From positions 1 through 21,131 of IMG/VR virus record IMGVR_UViG_3300046467_000128: 21,131 bases of DNA; one strand, 5' to 3'. The notes beneath the pieces are model-generated. The model was not told the origin of the DNA and did no database searches. It was given only the letters and a program-made list of their open reading frames with translations. Below, one piece after another: positions 14,566 to 21,131 of this stretch. A program made the position numbers and the translations under genes. The first letter of the stretch is position 1, and the number at the start of each line of letters is the position of its first letter. The stretch is from a virus.

Positions 14566-15016
14566 CGCTAAAGACATATTCAATATTTTTAGTACTTTAT
14601 ACCATGATAAATTTGGACATGAGTATATAGTATCTCGATTTATTGGACATGAGATGCATTTAATTAAAGAATCTTTAATTGAACATGGCGGATACAAAAT
14701 TGCTTGTGCCATGTATAACGGAGTTAGAGCTAATGATCGTTCTGTGAATCTTCCATATATTATAGCGGGGCTAAGATACTATATTCCCGCAACTAATGCT
14801 AAAATTTATTGGTTTATTCATATGGATGGAACAACAGACATGAAGAAAAAATGGAAACGAGGGGAGATTTTAGGAGCTACATGGTTACCTTCTGCCACAC
14901 AACATATTCAGTTAAAAGAAATATCGGATGAATTAAGGATTTGGGCTAATGAAAAAGAGAAACAGTATGTTGGGACGGTTACTAAAAAGCGGAGAAAGAG
15001 CAAACCTGTTCAGTAA
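14531..15016 (+). CDS. Hypothetical protein upstream of the helicase
   Basis: A 161-residue basic, mixed alpha/beta protein that begins 35 bases inside the end of the sigma gene. Visible blocks are Y-N-A-K-D-I-F-N-I-F-S-T-L-Y (11-24), a G-H-E-M-H-L-I-K-E helix, N-L-P-Y-I-I-A-G-L-R-Y-Y-I-P (73-86), and a Lys/Arg-rich C-terminus (K-K-R-R-K-S-K) that may touch nucleic acid. No family is recognised. Being close before the DnaB-type helicase, a helicase-loading or replication-initiation role is worth testing (inference from position only). The ribosome site is weak (GAAG next to the start). Confidence 0.55.
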   Translation: MQLPSKNPQEYNAKDIFNIFSTLYHDKFGHEYIVSRFIGHEMHLIKESLIEHGGYKIACAMYNGVRANDRSVNLPYIIAGLRYYIPATNAKIYWFIHMDGTTDMKKKWKRGEILGATWLPSATQHIQLKEISDELRIWANEKEKQYVGTVTKKRRKSKPVQ

Positions 15017-15212
15017 GGTAAATTTGTCTGAAGATGTGAATAAATATAAAATTATACAGAGATTCCCTGATTCGGGGGAACTAAAGTTAATCGGTACGTT
15101 TCTTACGTATGAAACAGCAGTTGCAACCGTTGACACGTTAAAGAGTGATGGCTTATACTATTACGTATATGGAGATAGTAATAGAATTTTATATGCGAGT
15201 GAGGAGCAATGA
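14949..15212 (+). CDS. Small hypothetical protein before the helicase
   Basis: An 87-residue protein overlapping the end of the previous gene by 68 bases. The N-terminal 20 residues are basic (K-K-R-N-S-M-L-G-R-L-L-K). The rest is alternating beta and helix (K-Y-K-I-I-Q-R-F, then Y-E-T-A-V-A-T-V-D-T-L-K-S-D-G-L-Y-Y-Y-V-Y). The overlap is unusually long here, so the true start may be the ATG at 14967 or a TTG near 15026 just after the upstream stop and TAAGG. The start at 14949 has AAGGAT upstream, and the C-terminal coding frame is clear. No function is recognised. It ends in an ATGA overlap with the helicase. Confidence 0.55.
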   Translation: MKKRNSMLGRLLKSGERANLFSKVNLSEDVNKYKIIQRFPDSGELKLIGTFLTYETAVATVDTLKSDGLYYYVYGDSNRILYASEEQ

Positions 15213-16456
15213 GTAGTTACGAATACATAGAATCAGCGTTAGTTTTCGGTATAAATGATACTACGTCATTACGAAAATTTAAATATACAGCAAATGATTT
15301 TGCCAAACATGGTGACGCATATAAATTTACATTAGAGTATTACGATACACATGGAGAATTTCCTAATGAGGGAGTACTACAGGATAGTTTTCCAACCTTA
15401 GATTATGAGGCTAGGGCCACTAATTTTGAATTTGCTTTGGACACATTCAAATCCCAAGTACTTCAACGTAAAATTATTAAAACTATTCAAGGGCAAAAAG
15501 CTTTAGTTGAAGATAATCCTCATAAGGCTCTAACTAATATTATGGCTGGGTTAGCAGAAGTCGAAATTGATGCGGATGATTCGGTTATGTATTACGATAG
15601 TGGTACATTGGATCGTTTTGAAGAATGGCAATCTAGAATGAAGAAAAGACAACTAGGGGATGGTATGATCGGTATTCCCACTAGTTTTAAGACATTAAAT
15701 GCTACTGGAGTAGGGTGGCAAGCAGGAGAATTAATATCAGTATTTGCTCGACCCACAATAGGTAAGACATGGATGTGTGTTCATGCTGCTGCAACAGCGG
15801 TGATGCAGGGATTTAAAACACTATTAATTTCTACAGAAATGTCAGCAAGGGCAATTAATCTTAGAACAGATGTAGTTATGGCAAATATGATGGGGTATAA
15901 ATTATCTCATAGTGCTTTAAGAAGAGGGGAAGAAATTGAACGAGACACTTACCAGAAATTTTTACAGGAATCGAATAATAGACGTTTACTAGTCTGTGAT
16001 CATATTGAAGGACAGTCAGGAATATCTTTAGAAAGTATTGCAGGATTAATACGTAAGCATACTCCTGATTTTGTTGTAGTTGATGGAGTATATCTAATAT
16101 CAACAAGTAATTCTAAATCTGCTATGTGGGAACAATCACATGCTCTTTTTTACGGGCTTAAAAATTTATGTACATCTATGGATACTTGTATCTTTGTTTC
16201 TACACAAGCTAATCGTGATGCTGCAAATATGTTTTCGCCTCCTAGGGCGGATCAAGTAGCTTTTGGAGATGCTCTTATCCGGGCATCAGATGTGGTATTA
16301 GCTATGTGTGCTATGGAAGATGATAAAAATAAACGATTAATACAATTTCAGAAATATAGAGATGATGATGTGGGTATTGATCTAGCAGTAGTACAATGGA
16401 ATATAAATAATGGCGAAATATATGAAGATCAAGATTACGATTGGGGAGATTTTTAA
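15209..16456 (+). CDS. dnaB: DnaB-type replicative DNA helicase
   Basis: A 415-residue RecA-fold helicase that would unwind DNA ahead of the polymerase as a hexamer. An N-terminal helical domain (about 1-120) resembles the DnaB N-domain. The ATPase domain has Walker A A-R-P-T-I-G185-K186-T187, the catalytic glutamate in S-T-E210-M-S, Walker B D-F-V-V-V-D292, the STQANR sensor (331-336), and Q-K-Y-R384 as the likely arginine finger. The first residue of Walker A is Ala rather than the usual Gly. The C-terminus is acidic and ends in Phe (Y-D-W-G-D-F), recalling T7 gp4. GAGGAG upstream and an ATGA overlap support the start. The primase follows two genes on, so helicase and primase are separate proteins here. 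Confidence 0.9.
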   Translation: MSSYEYIESALVFGINDTTSLRKFKYTANDFAKHGDAYKFTLEYYDTHGEFPNEGVLQDSFPTLDYEARATNFEFALDTFKSQVLQRKIIKTIQGQKALVEDNPHKALTNIMAGLAEVEIDADDSVMYYDSGTLDRFEEWQSRMKKRQLGDGMIGIPTSFKTLNATGVGWQAGELISVFARPTIGKTWMCVHAAATAVMQGFKTLLISTEMSARAINLRTDVVMANMMGYKLSHSALRRGEEIERDTYQKFLQESNNRRLLVCDHIEGQSGISLESIAGLIRKHTPDFVVVDGVYLISTSNSKSAMWEQSHALFYGLKNLCTSMDTCIFVSTQANRDAANMFSPPRADQVAFGDALIRASDVVLAMCAMEDDKNKRLIQFQKYRDDDVGIDLAVVQWNINNGEIYEDQDYDWGDF

Positions 16457-16468
16457 AAGGAGGATAAG

Positions 16469-16666
16469 ATGAGTTTACTAGATTTGTTCAGAACAAATGA
16501 TGCTAACCCAGATCAAGTAGTTGTGAAAACAGCTAAGAGTAAAGGGATTGGTACGCCTAGTGTTCGCATAACAGCGGGTGACATCATGCGAGGAAATTGC
16601 ATTGATGAGAACGGTTATGTCAATGAAGTAGTTCTTTTTTTACGCAAGAATAAAACGGATAGATAA
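16469..16666 (+). CDS. Small protein between helicase and primase
   Basis: A 65-residue protein of unknown function. The sequence is M-S-L-L-D-L-F-R, then a polar stretch, I-R-I-T-A-G-D-I-M-R-G-N and V-V-L-F-L-R-K-N-K near the end. AAAGGAGG seven bases before the ATG is the best Shine-Dalgarno match in the window, so it is probably well translated. It is wedged between two core replisome genes and overlaps the primase start (TAATG). An accessory subunit joining helicase and primase is an attractive idea, but the sequence shows no motif that proves it. Confidence 0.6.
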   Translation: MSLLDLFRTNDANPDQVVVKTAKSKGIGTPSVRITAGDIMRGNCIDENGYVNEVVLFLRKNKTDR

Positions 16667-17517
16667 TGGATTGGACATCTCTATTATTGGAACACGGAAT
16701 TGATGTTCCTGTAGAGAGAACACAATTTAATATACCTTGTCCCTTCCACCAAGACACAATTGCTTCGTGTTCAATTAATACTGAACAAGGAGTTTGGATT
16801 TGTTTTGCGGGATGTGGACAAGGTAAATTATCTTACTTCTTTTATAAACTAACAGGCAAACCTCTAGAAGAAAAAGAGATTATATTATCAGCTTTAAATT
16901 TCTCTTTATTCGATGACCTAGAGAAAAAGTTGGATGATAATCCAGTTATTCCACCCGATTCGTTAACCAATATTCCTAATAATCATTGGATTTATCGAAG
17001 AGGGTTTTCTCCTACAGTAATTGAACAATGGGATTGTTCTATAAATCAGTATGGGGATTTTGTATTACCTGTTTTTGATAAACAAAAGAATCCTTTAGGA
17101 TGGATTACTCGTAGACAACAAGCTACTCCAAAATATTTATACTCTAAAGGGTTTAAAAAATCCCACGCTTTATTTGGTATTCATAGATTACCAAAACAGC
17201 TTGATCGTTTATACGTAACAGAAGGAGCTTTAGATACGATTTGGTTAGATGCTCATGGTTACCCTAGTGTAGCTCTTTTAGGGGCTATTTTATCTTCAAC
17301 CCAAAATACATTAATTAGTACTTTACATCCCTCTGAAGTTGTGCTATGTTTAGATAATGATCAAGCAGGACAAAGAGGAATCGAAAAAGCATTACTTGAC
17401 ATGCAAGATAAATTTTTAGTATCATATATTAAGATTCCAAAAGATTCTAAAGATGTACAAGATATAAGAAACGCAAATCAATTACATAAAATATTAGCAA
17501 ATAAAACATATTGGTAA
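16666..17517 (+). CDS. DNA primase (zinc-binding + Toprim)
   Basis: A 283-residue primase that would make RNA primers for lagging-strand synthesis. A zinc-binding module at 25-50 shows C25-P-F-H28, then C46-F-A-G-C50, as in DnaG/T7 gp4 type CHC2 domains. A Toprim domain follows: V-T-E186-G-A-L-D, V-V-L-C-L-D230-N-D232-Q-A-G, and a third acidic cluster K-D-S-K-D-V-Q-D near 259-266. These residues bind the catalytic Mg2+. It lacks the helicase-binding and helicase parts of longer DnaG and gp4 proteins, and the helicase is the separate gene at 15209. It overlaps its upstream neighbour by one base (TAATG). Confidence 0.85.
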   Translation: MDWTSLLLEHGIDVPVERTQFNIPCPFHQDTIASCSINTEQGVWICFAGCGQGKLSYFFYKLTGKPLEEKEIILSALNFSLFDDLEKKLDDNPVIPPDSLTNIPNNHWIYRRGFSPTVIEQWDCSINQYGDFVLPVFDKQKNPLGWITRRQQATPKYLYSKGFKKSHALFGIHRLPKQLDRLYVTEGALDTIWLDAHGYPSVALLGAILSSTQNTLISTLHPSEVVLCLDNDQAGQRGIEKALLDMQDKFLVSYIKIPKDSKDVQDIRNANQLHKILANKTYW

Positions 17518-17525
17518 AATACCAA
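17511..17525 (+). promoter_or_regulatory. Hairpin next to the SSB-candidate ribosome site
   Basis: TTGGTA (17511-17516) and TACCAA (17520-17525) form a perfect 6-bp stem with an AAA loop. It covers the primase stop codon (17515-17517). Its last two bases are the first two of the AAGGAG ribosome site (17524-17529) of the gene at 17539. It could modulate translation of that gene (inference). Confidence 0.45.
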
Positions 17526-17538
17526 GGAGAAATATTCA

Positions 17539-18228
17539 ATGAGTGGTATCTCTAGAATACAGCAACTTAGACAGGAAAATAAATATCCTGTAAATAATGG
17601 CCCCGCTAACAGAGAACTTTGGTTTAAAGATGGTGACCAAGCTTTTCTTTCAGCAGTAGCAACAGGTAAAGATAATGATACTCTGCTAGACGAAGTATAT
17701 CTTTATGTATACAGGGTAGGAAATCGTTGGGTATCTGTGCTAAAAGACGAGTCTATAGACATAACGGAAGTTCCATCTGATACACGCCCTTCCCATAAAT
17801 TCGCATTTTGGGCATACGTTCACGAGGTTATACATCCTGTAAAGCGTGTAGATACATGGGAAGAAGTAGAAGGGCCGGGGGGACGAAAAATGTTTAAGGA
17901 AACAATTAATGATTTCCGTATTATTCCCCTAGGTTTTGGTAGAAGTGATTATATTTGGAACCAGTTAGTAGATGTTTATAGTGATTGGGGTCAATTAGAT
18001 AAAGGGGTTATCCGTATTAAAAGAACTGGATCAGGAGCATATGATACTTCTTATGCTATCACTGCAACACCACGAGATACGGAGATTCCTGAAAATAAAT
18101 TAACTGAGGTCACTGACCTTCCTGCTATTAAGCAATACTACTTAGAAAGATATAGTGATGTACCTACAACAGAGTCAACTGGATTCGATAAATCTAGTTC
18201 CGAATCCAAAGCTAACGATTTATTTTAA
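17539..18228 (+). CDS. Single-stranded DNA-binding protein (candidate)
   Basis: A 229-residue protein. It begins with a basic/polar arm, then N-R-E-L-W-F-K-D-G-D-Q-A-F-L-S (24-38), V-Y-L-Y-V-Y-R, R-P-S-H-K-F-A-F-W-A-Y-V (83-94) and R-I-I-P-L-G-F-G-R-S-D-Y. From memory these blocks match proteins annotated as ssDNA-binding in aquatic phages, between primase and polymerase. The aromatic- and basic-rich strands suit an OB-like fold. The C-terminus is Ser/acidic and ends N-D-L-F, resembling the D-x-(P/L)-F tails by which SSB and T7 gp2.5 recruit partners. AAGGAG lies nine bases before the ATG, next to a hairpin. No conserved zinc site of T4 gp32 type is seen. The call rests on remembered resemblance and position. 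Confidence 0.6.
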   Translation: MSGISRIQQLRQENKYPVNNGPANRELWFKDGDQAFLSAVATGKDNDTLLDEVYLYVYRVGNRWVSVLKDESIDITEVPSDTRPSHKFAFWAYVHEVIHPVKRVDTWEEVEGPGGRKMFKETINDFRIIPLGFGRSDYIWNQLVDVYSDWGQLDKGVIRIKRTGSGAYDTSYAITATPRDTEIPENKLTEVTDLPAIKQYYLERYSDVPTTESTGFDKSSSESKANDLF

Positions 18229-20198
18229 TGTCAATTGTTACAACCGCAGAGGATTTTTCTGCTGTTTGTGAACATCTAAAACAATTTGAAACTTTGGTCG
18301 TAGACGTTGAAACAAATGGTTTAGACGCTTTTGGTATAAATCAATTATGCGGGGTTGGTGTAGCTACTAGCCCCAATGATTCCTACTATTTCCCTTTTAG
18401 ACATCAAACAGGCGAAAACTTACCCCTAGTTTTTCATAAGTCATTAGTAGATTTATTATCAAACTGTTCAACACTTATTGGATATAACTTAAAGTTTGAT
18501 CTACATTTTTTAGTAAGTGACGGATTAGTCATATCCGAACAAACTTTAATTGATGTTATTGTAATGGTTCGGATGACTGAACACGCTGATATCAAAAATT
18601 TGGGTTTAACAGATACTCTTATTCGTAGCTATGGAGCAGAATGGGGAAAATACGATATAGAGACAAAAAAACTTCTAAGTAAAAATAAGTGGCGTAAGGA
18701 TTTTTCTTTAGCACCTCCCGAAATTCTTGGCCCTTATTGTAAGAAAGATGTTGAAATGACCTATAAACTTTATGAGGATAGGTTAAAACAACTAAAGAAA
18801 TCTAAACAACTTCCCTTATTACAACAACAATGTGCTTTGACAACTGTTCTATATAAAATGGAACGTAGAGGAATTACTGTTGATACACAATATGCTAAAA
18901 AAACTAATGATCGTTTAATTGAACGGTTAGAAGAGATTACAAAAGAGATTCATGAAATAGCGGAAGAGGAATTTAATATAAGTAGTCCACGACAAATCGG
19001 TGTAGCTTTTGCTACATTCGGAATTAAATCACCCACTAAAACCCCGAAGGGGGCCGATTCATGGGGTGAAGAAGCATTAGTACAGATTAATCACCCGATG
19101 GCAGGATTAATTAGGCAATATAGAACATTATTAAAATTACAGTCTACTTACATTGAACCTTACTTAGAGACTTATGAAGATACTATGCATACATCTTTTT
19201 GTAATTGGGGAGCCGCCACAGGAAGATTATCAAGTAAAGAACCTAATTTACAGAATATACCACGTAATCACTTTAAATTAAATTATGGTGATTTAACTGA
19301 AAATGAATTACTTGAAACAAAAAGTCGTATCGCTGCAACAATGGCTTCTAGGGGACAAAATTCGGAAACTATTGAACTATCTAAAGAAGCATTACAAACA
19401 TGGGGCTTTATGGGGGATGAATCATTTGATGAAACTTCAGATACACAAATTGCAATGCGTAGATTATTTATTCCACGTAAAGGGTACACGTTAATTGGGT
19501 TTGATTACTCACAAATGGAAGTTAGAGTGTTTCTTTCATACCTCCAAAATAAAACAATTGATACATTATTAAATAAGAGTGATGTAGATTTTCATGGGGA
19601 AGCAAGTAAATTAGCCTTCAATACAACAGAAGATGCGGATGATTATAAATTCTATAGACAGATGGCAAAAGCAATAACCTTTGGTACTATCTATGGTATA
19701 GGACGCAATAAATTGGCTTTACAACTAGGAACTACTCCCTATGAAGCAGGACAGTATAAAAAACGCTATTTCGACGGGCTAGAGGGTTCTAAAGAGTTCT
19801 TTGATAAAGTAGTAGAAACAGTTGAAGATCGAGGATGGATTAGAAATAGATATGGACGAGTATATAAGATAAATAAAGACTTTGCTTATAAGGGTGTAAA
19901 TTACTTAGTTCAAGGTACTAGTGCAGATATTATGAGTGAAAGAATGATAGCTGTAGATAAATATCTAGATGACACAAAAAGCAATATGTTATTACAAGTA
20001 CATGATGAGATTATTTGTGAAATTCATAAGGATGAGTTAGCTACCATTCCATTTGAGATTAAGGCATTATTAGAGATAAATTCTTTAGATATACCCTTAC
20101 AAGTTGATATGGAAATTTGTTCTCCATCATGGGCTACAAAAAAAGATTTTGTCTTACCTACAGATGAAGTCGAAAATTATATAGATTGGGGTAATTAA
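18228..20198 (+). CDS. polA: Family A DNA polymerase with 3'-5' exonuclease
   Basis: A 656-residue replicative polymerase. The exonuclease domain carries D26-V-E28 (Exo I), N87-L-K-F-D91 (Exo II) and Y170-C-K-K-D174 (Exo III), so proofreading should work. There is no 5' nuclease. Polymerase motifs: T-G-R-L-S-S before N-L-Q-N-I-P (340-345); motif A D426-Y-S-Q-M-E-V-R; O-helix R477-Q-M-A-K481-A-I-T-F485-G-T-I-Y489-G; motif C V-H-D593-E. F485 aligns with E. coli F762, a residue correlated with lytic phage lifestyle. Between NLQNIP and motif A there are 81 residues against 25 in E. coli Pol I, so about 56 residues are inserted. The start overlaps the SSB-candidate stop (TAATG) without a Shine-Dalgarno. 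Confidence 0.95.
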   Translation: MSIVTTAEDFSAVCEHLKQFETLVVDVETNGLDAFGINQLCGVGVATSPNDSYYFPFRHQTGENLPLVFHKSLVDLLSNCSTLIGYNLKFDLHFLVSDGLVISEQTLIDVIVMVRMTEHADIKNLGLTDTLIRSYGAEWGKYDIETKKLLSKNKWRKDFSLAPPEILGPYCKKDVEMTYKLYEDRLKQLKKSKQLPLLQQQCALTTVLYKMERRGITVDTQYAKKTNDRLIERLEEITKEIHEIAEEEFNISSPRQIGVAFATFGIKSPTKTPKGADSWGEEALVQINHPMAGLIRQYRTLLKLQSTYIEPYLETYEDTMHTSFCNWGAATGRLSSKEPNLQNIPRNHFKLNYGDLTENELLETKSRIAATMASRGQNSETIELSKEALQTWGFMGDESFDETSDTQIAMRRLFIPRKGYTLIGFDYSQMEVRVFLSYLQNKTIDTLLNKSDVDFHGEASKLAFNTTEDADDYKFYRQMAKAITFGTIYGIGRNKLALQLGTTPYEAGQYKKRYFDGLEGSKEFFDKVVETVEDRGWIRNRYGRVYKINKDFAYKGVNYLVQGTSADIMSERMIAVDKYLDDTKSNMLLQVHDEIICEIHKDELATIPFEIKALLEINSLDIPLQVDMEICSPSWATKKDFVLPTDEVENYIDWGN

Positions 20199-20199
20199 T

Positions 20200-20508
20200 A
20201 TGAGTAAACATGCAAACGGAACATTTGAACAGGCGTGTCGTAATATTGCGTTAGAAATTGCTACTCTTGTAATAGAGAAACAAAAAGATTATGGCCCCGA
20301 TAATGTGATGATGTTTAAAGAAAAAGGAATAGTTGTTCGATTATGGGACAAAATGAGTCGATTAAAAACTTTAATTTGGGAGGGACGAACCCCCAATTAT
20401 GAGACAGTCGAAGACAGTTTTAAAGATACAGCTGGATATGCTATAATAGCTTTGATGGTTATGAGAGAATGTTTTACAAATCCAATGGAGGAAGAAATAG
20501 ATGCCTAA
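20200..20508 (+). CDS. DUF1599-like (nucleotide modification-associated) protein
   Basis: A 102-residue helical protein with the pattern I-E-K-Q-K-D-Y-G (25-32), V-R-L-W-D-K-M-S-R-L (46-55) and E-D-S-F-K-D-T-A-G-Y-A (71-81). I associate this with DUF1599, named in databases as a nucleotide modification-associated domain and frequent in phages near replication genes. The paired acidic residues (E71, D72, D76) could bind metal or nucleotide, but no activity is established for this protein. It begins one base after the polymerase stop. GGGG ten bases before the ATG is a poor ribosome site. Confidence 0.6.
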   Translation: MSKHANGTFEQACRNIALEIATLVIEKQKDYGPDNVMMFKEKGIVVRLWDKMSRLKTLIWEGRTPNYETVEDSFKDTAGYAIIALMVMRECFTNPMEEEIDA

Positions 20509-20719
20509 AGTTAGTATGCACTTAGGGTTTACTTTTAGAGTTGGCCCGTTAGATACAAATCAATATGGTCGAATAGATTTAACTGTAGACCAGATAGATA
20601 CAGATTTACCAATAGAACCACAACTTACCGATGCTGGTATAGTTTCGGATAAAGCGTATGAATTTATAAAAGAAAAGATAGATACTCAATTAGATGGGAT
20701 TCTAGATTCAAATGGATGA
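20501..20719 (+). CDS. Small hypothetical protein in the nucleotide-metabolism cluster
   Basis: A 72-residue acidic protein overlapping the previous gene by eight bases. It has an N-terminal beta segment (M-H-L-G-F-T-F-R-V), then Y-G-R-I-D-L-T-V-D-Q-I-D-T-D-L-P-I-E (22-39), and a C-terminal helix (A-Y-E-F-I-K-E-K-I-D). GGAGGAAG lies six bases before the start, a strong ribosome site. No family is recognised. Being placed between two probable nucleotide-handling genes, a related role is possible but unproven. Confidence 0.6.
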   Translation: MPKVSMHLGFTFRVGPLDTNQYGRIDLTVDQIDTDLPIEPQLTDAGIVSDKAYEFIKEKIDTQLDGILDSNG

Positions 20720-20963
20720 GATGAACAGAGCCAAAGTTTTAGAACATGTATTGGCAGAAAGAGAACGTCAACACACAATGTACGGAGAACAGGCTCATCA
20801 TTCTGACGCATGGTGGAATGTAATCGCTACCGAAGAAAACGGCGAGGTAGCCCGTGCTATTTGGGAACGAGATTCAGAACATATGTACACTGAAATTATT
20901 CAAGCTTGTGCTGTATATTTTGCATGGGCTGAAGCTATATTAGTGAGAAGGATACAAACGTGA
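20712..20963 (+). CDS. MazG-like all-alpha nucleotide pyrophosphohydrolase (candidate)
   Basis: An 83-residue helical protein. A-E-R-E-R-Q-H-x-x-Y-G-E-Q (15-27), then W-W-N-V-I-A-T-E41-E42-N-G-E45-V-A-R-A-I and T-E61-I-I-Q-A-C-A-V-Y-F-A-W-A-E follow the pattern of small MazG-type NTP pyrophosphohydrolases, which hydrolyse nucleotides to monophosphates. The first acidic motif EExxE is intact. The second, ExxD, reads E61-I-I-Q64, a change I have also met, from memory, in other phage members. The second Met (20721), with GGATGAG just upstream, may be the true start, since nothing resembling a ribosome site precedes 20712. It overlaps both neighbours. Confidence 0.65.
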   Translation: MDEMNRAKVLEHVLAERERQHTMYGEQAHHSDAWWNVIATEENGEVARAIWERDSEHMYTEIIQACAVYFAWAEAILVRRIQT

Positions 20964-21131
20964 AAAATACTTCTGAAGACGCAATCGAATCCCTTCTAAA
21001 AAATAAGAATTTAAATTTAATGCGGGGTGATAGCGATGAATTTTCTTATGGAAGAATTGCTTTCGGTATTCCTGCTCTTGATACTCTTACTGGTGGTGGC
21101 ATACCTAAAAAAAGGATGACCCTTATTTACG
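20960..21131 (+). CDS. RecA/RadA-family recombinase (partial, N-terminus)
   Basis: A GTG-initiated frame runs off the end of the window after 57 codons. AGAAGGAT six bases before the GTG supports it, and the GTG overlaps the TGA of the MazG-like gene. The visible part has an N-terminal helix, then I-A-F-G-I-P-A-L-D-T-L-T-G-G-G-I-P and M-T-L-I-Y. This is the segment that directly precedes the Walker A loop in RecA, RadA and related strand-exchange or ATPase proteins. The Walker A itself lies beyond the window, so which branch it belongs to (RecA, UvsX, RadA or Sak4-like) is open. A role in recombination-linked replication or repair is likely, by family. Confidence 0.7.
   Translation, partial: MKNTSEDAIESLLKNKNLNLMRGDSDEFSYGRIAFGIPALDTLTGGGIPKKRMTLIY

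Noticed and set aside
19042-19053. CCCC-GAA-GGGGG hairpin, possible terminator
   Set aside because: It is inside the polymerase gene with no U-run after it; it encodes T-P-K-G-A, so it is most likely coding sequence only.

Overview
The window is a stretch of an AT-rich, tailed double-stranded DNA bacteriophage genome (or a prophage or metagenomic contig of one). Every gene I can support lies on the + strand, packed head to tail, with no gap over about 80 bases. A connector, tail terminator, tail tube, chaperone pair, tape measure and tip order with no sheath gene points to a long non-contractile tail (siphovirus-like). A bacterial-type sigma factor, an exact sigma70-consensus promoter and Shine-Dalgarno sites indicate a bacterial host, which I cannot name. 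The Hsp20, polA, DUF1599-like and MazG-like gene set resembles what is known from aquatic phages, but that is only a resemblance. No integrase, tRNA, CRISPR array or insertion sequence was seen.

Layout. (1) 1-2475: the last codons of an upstream gene, a glycine-rich structural protein with about five degenerate repeats, a long helical protein and a small beta-rich protein. The first two genes use leucine codons differently from the rest. (2) 2478-8510: coiled-coil protein, head-tail connector candidate, tail terminator candidate, tail tube, two tail-assembly chaperone frames joined by a probable -1 frameshift, short tape measure protein, distal-tail candidate. (3) 8510-12702: a 1335-residue tail tip/fibre protein ending in a self-cleaving S74 chaperone domain, plus a 61-residue protein. 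(4) 12702-13173: a helix-turn-helix/zinc protein and then a consensus promoter followed by a dyad. (5) 13174-21131: hsp20, an unknown gene, a sigma factor, two unknown genes, DnaB-type helicase, a 65-residue protein, primase, single-strand DNA-binding protein candidate, family A DNA polymerase, DUF1599-like protein, an unknown protein, a MazG-like protein and the start of a RecA/RadA-family recombinase.

How it may work together (inference): host sigma70 polymerase starts at 13094-13122 and reads hsp20, the sigma factor and the replisome. The phage sigma factor could then favour promoters of another type. The two identical 14-base AGAGTATAATAATA sites ahead of structural genes (2474, 4337) are candidates. 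Many genes are joined by TAATG or ATGA stop-start overlaps, which suggests coupled translation. The polymerase carries Phe at the position equivalent to E. coli Pol I 762, a state associated with lytic rather than temperate phages.
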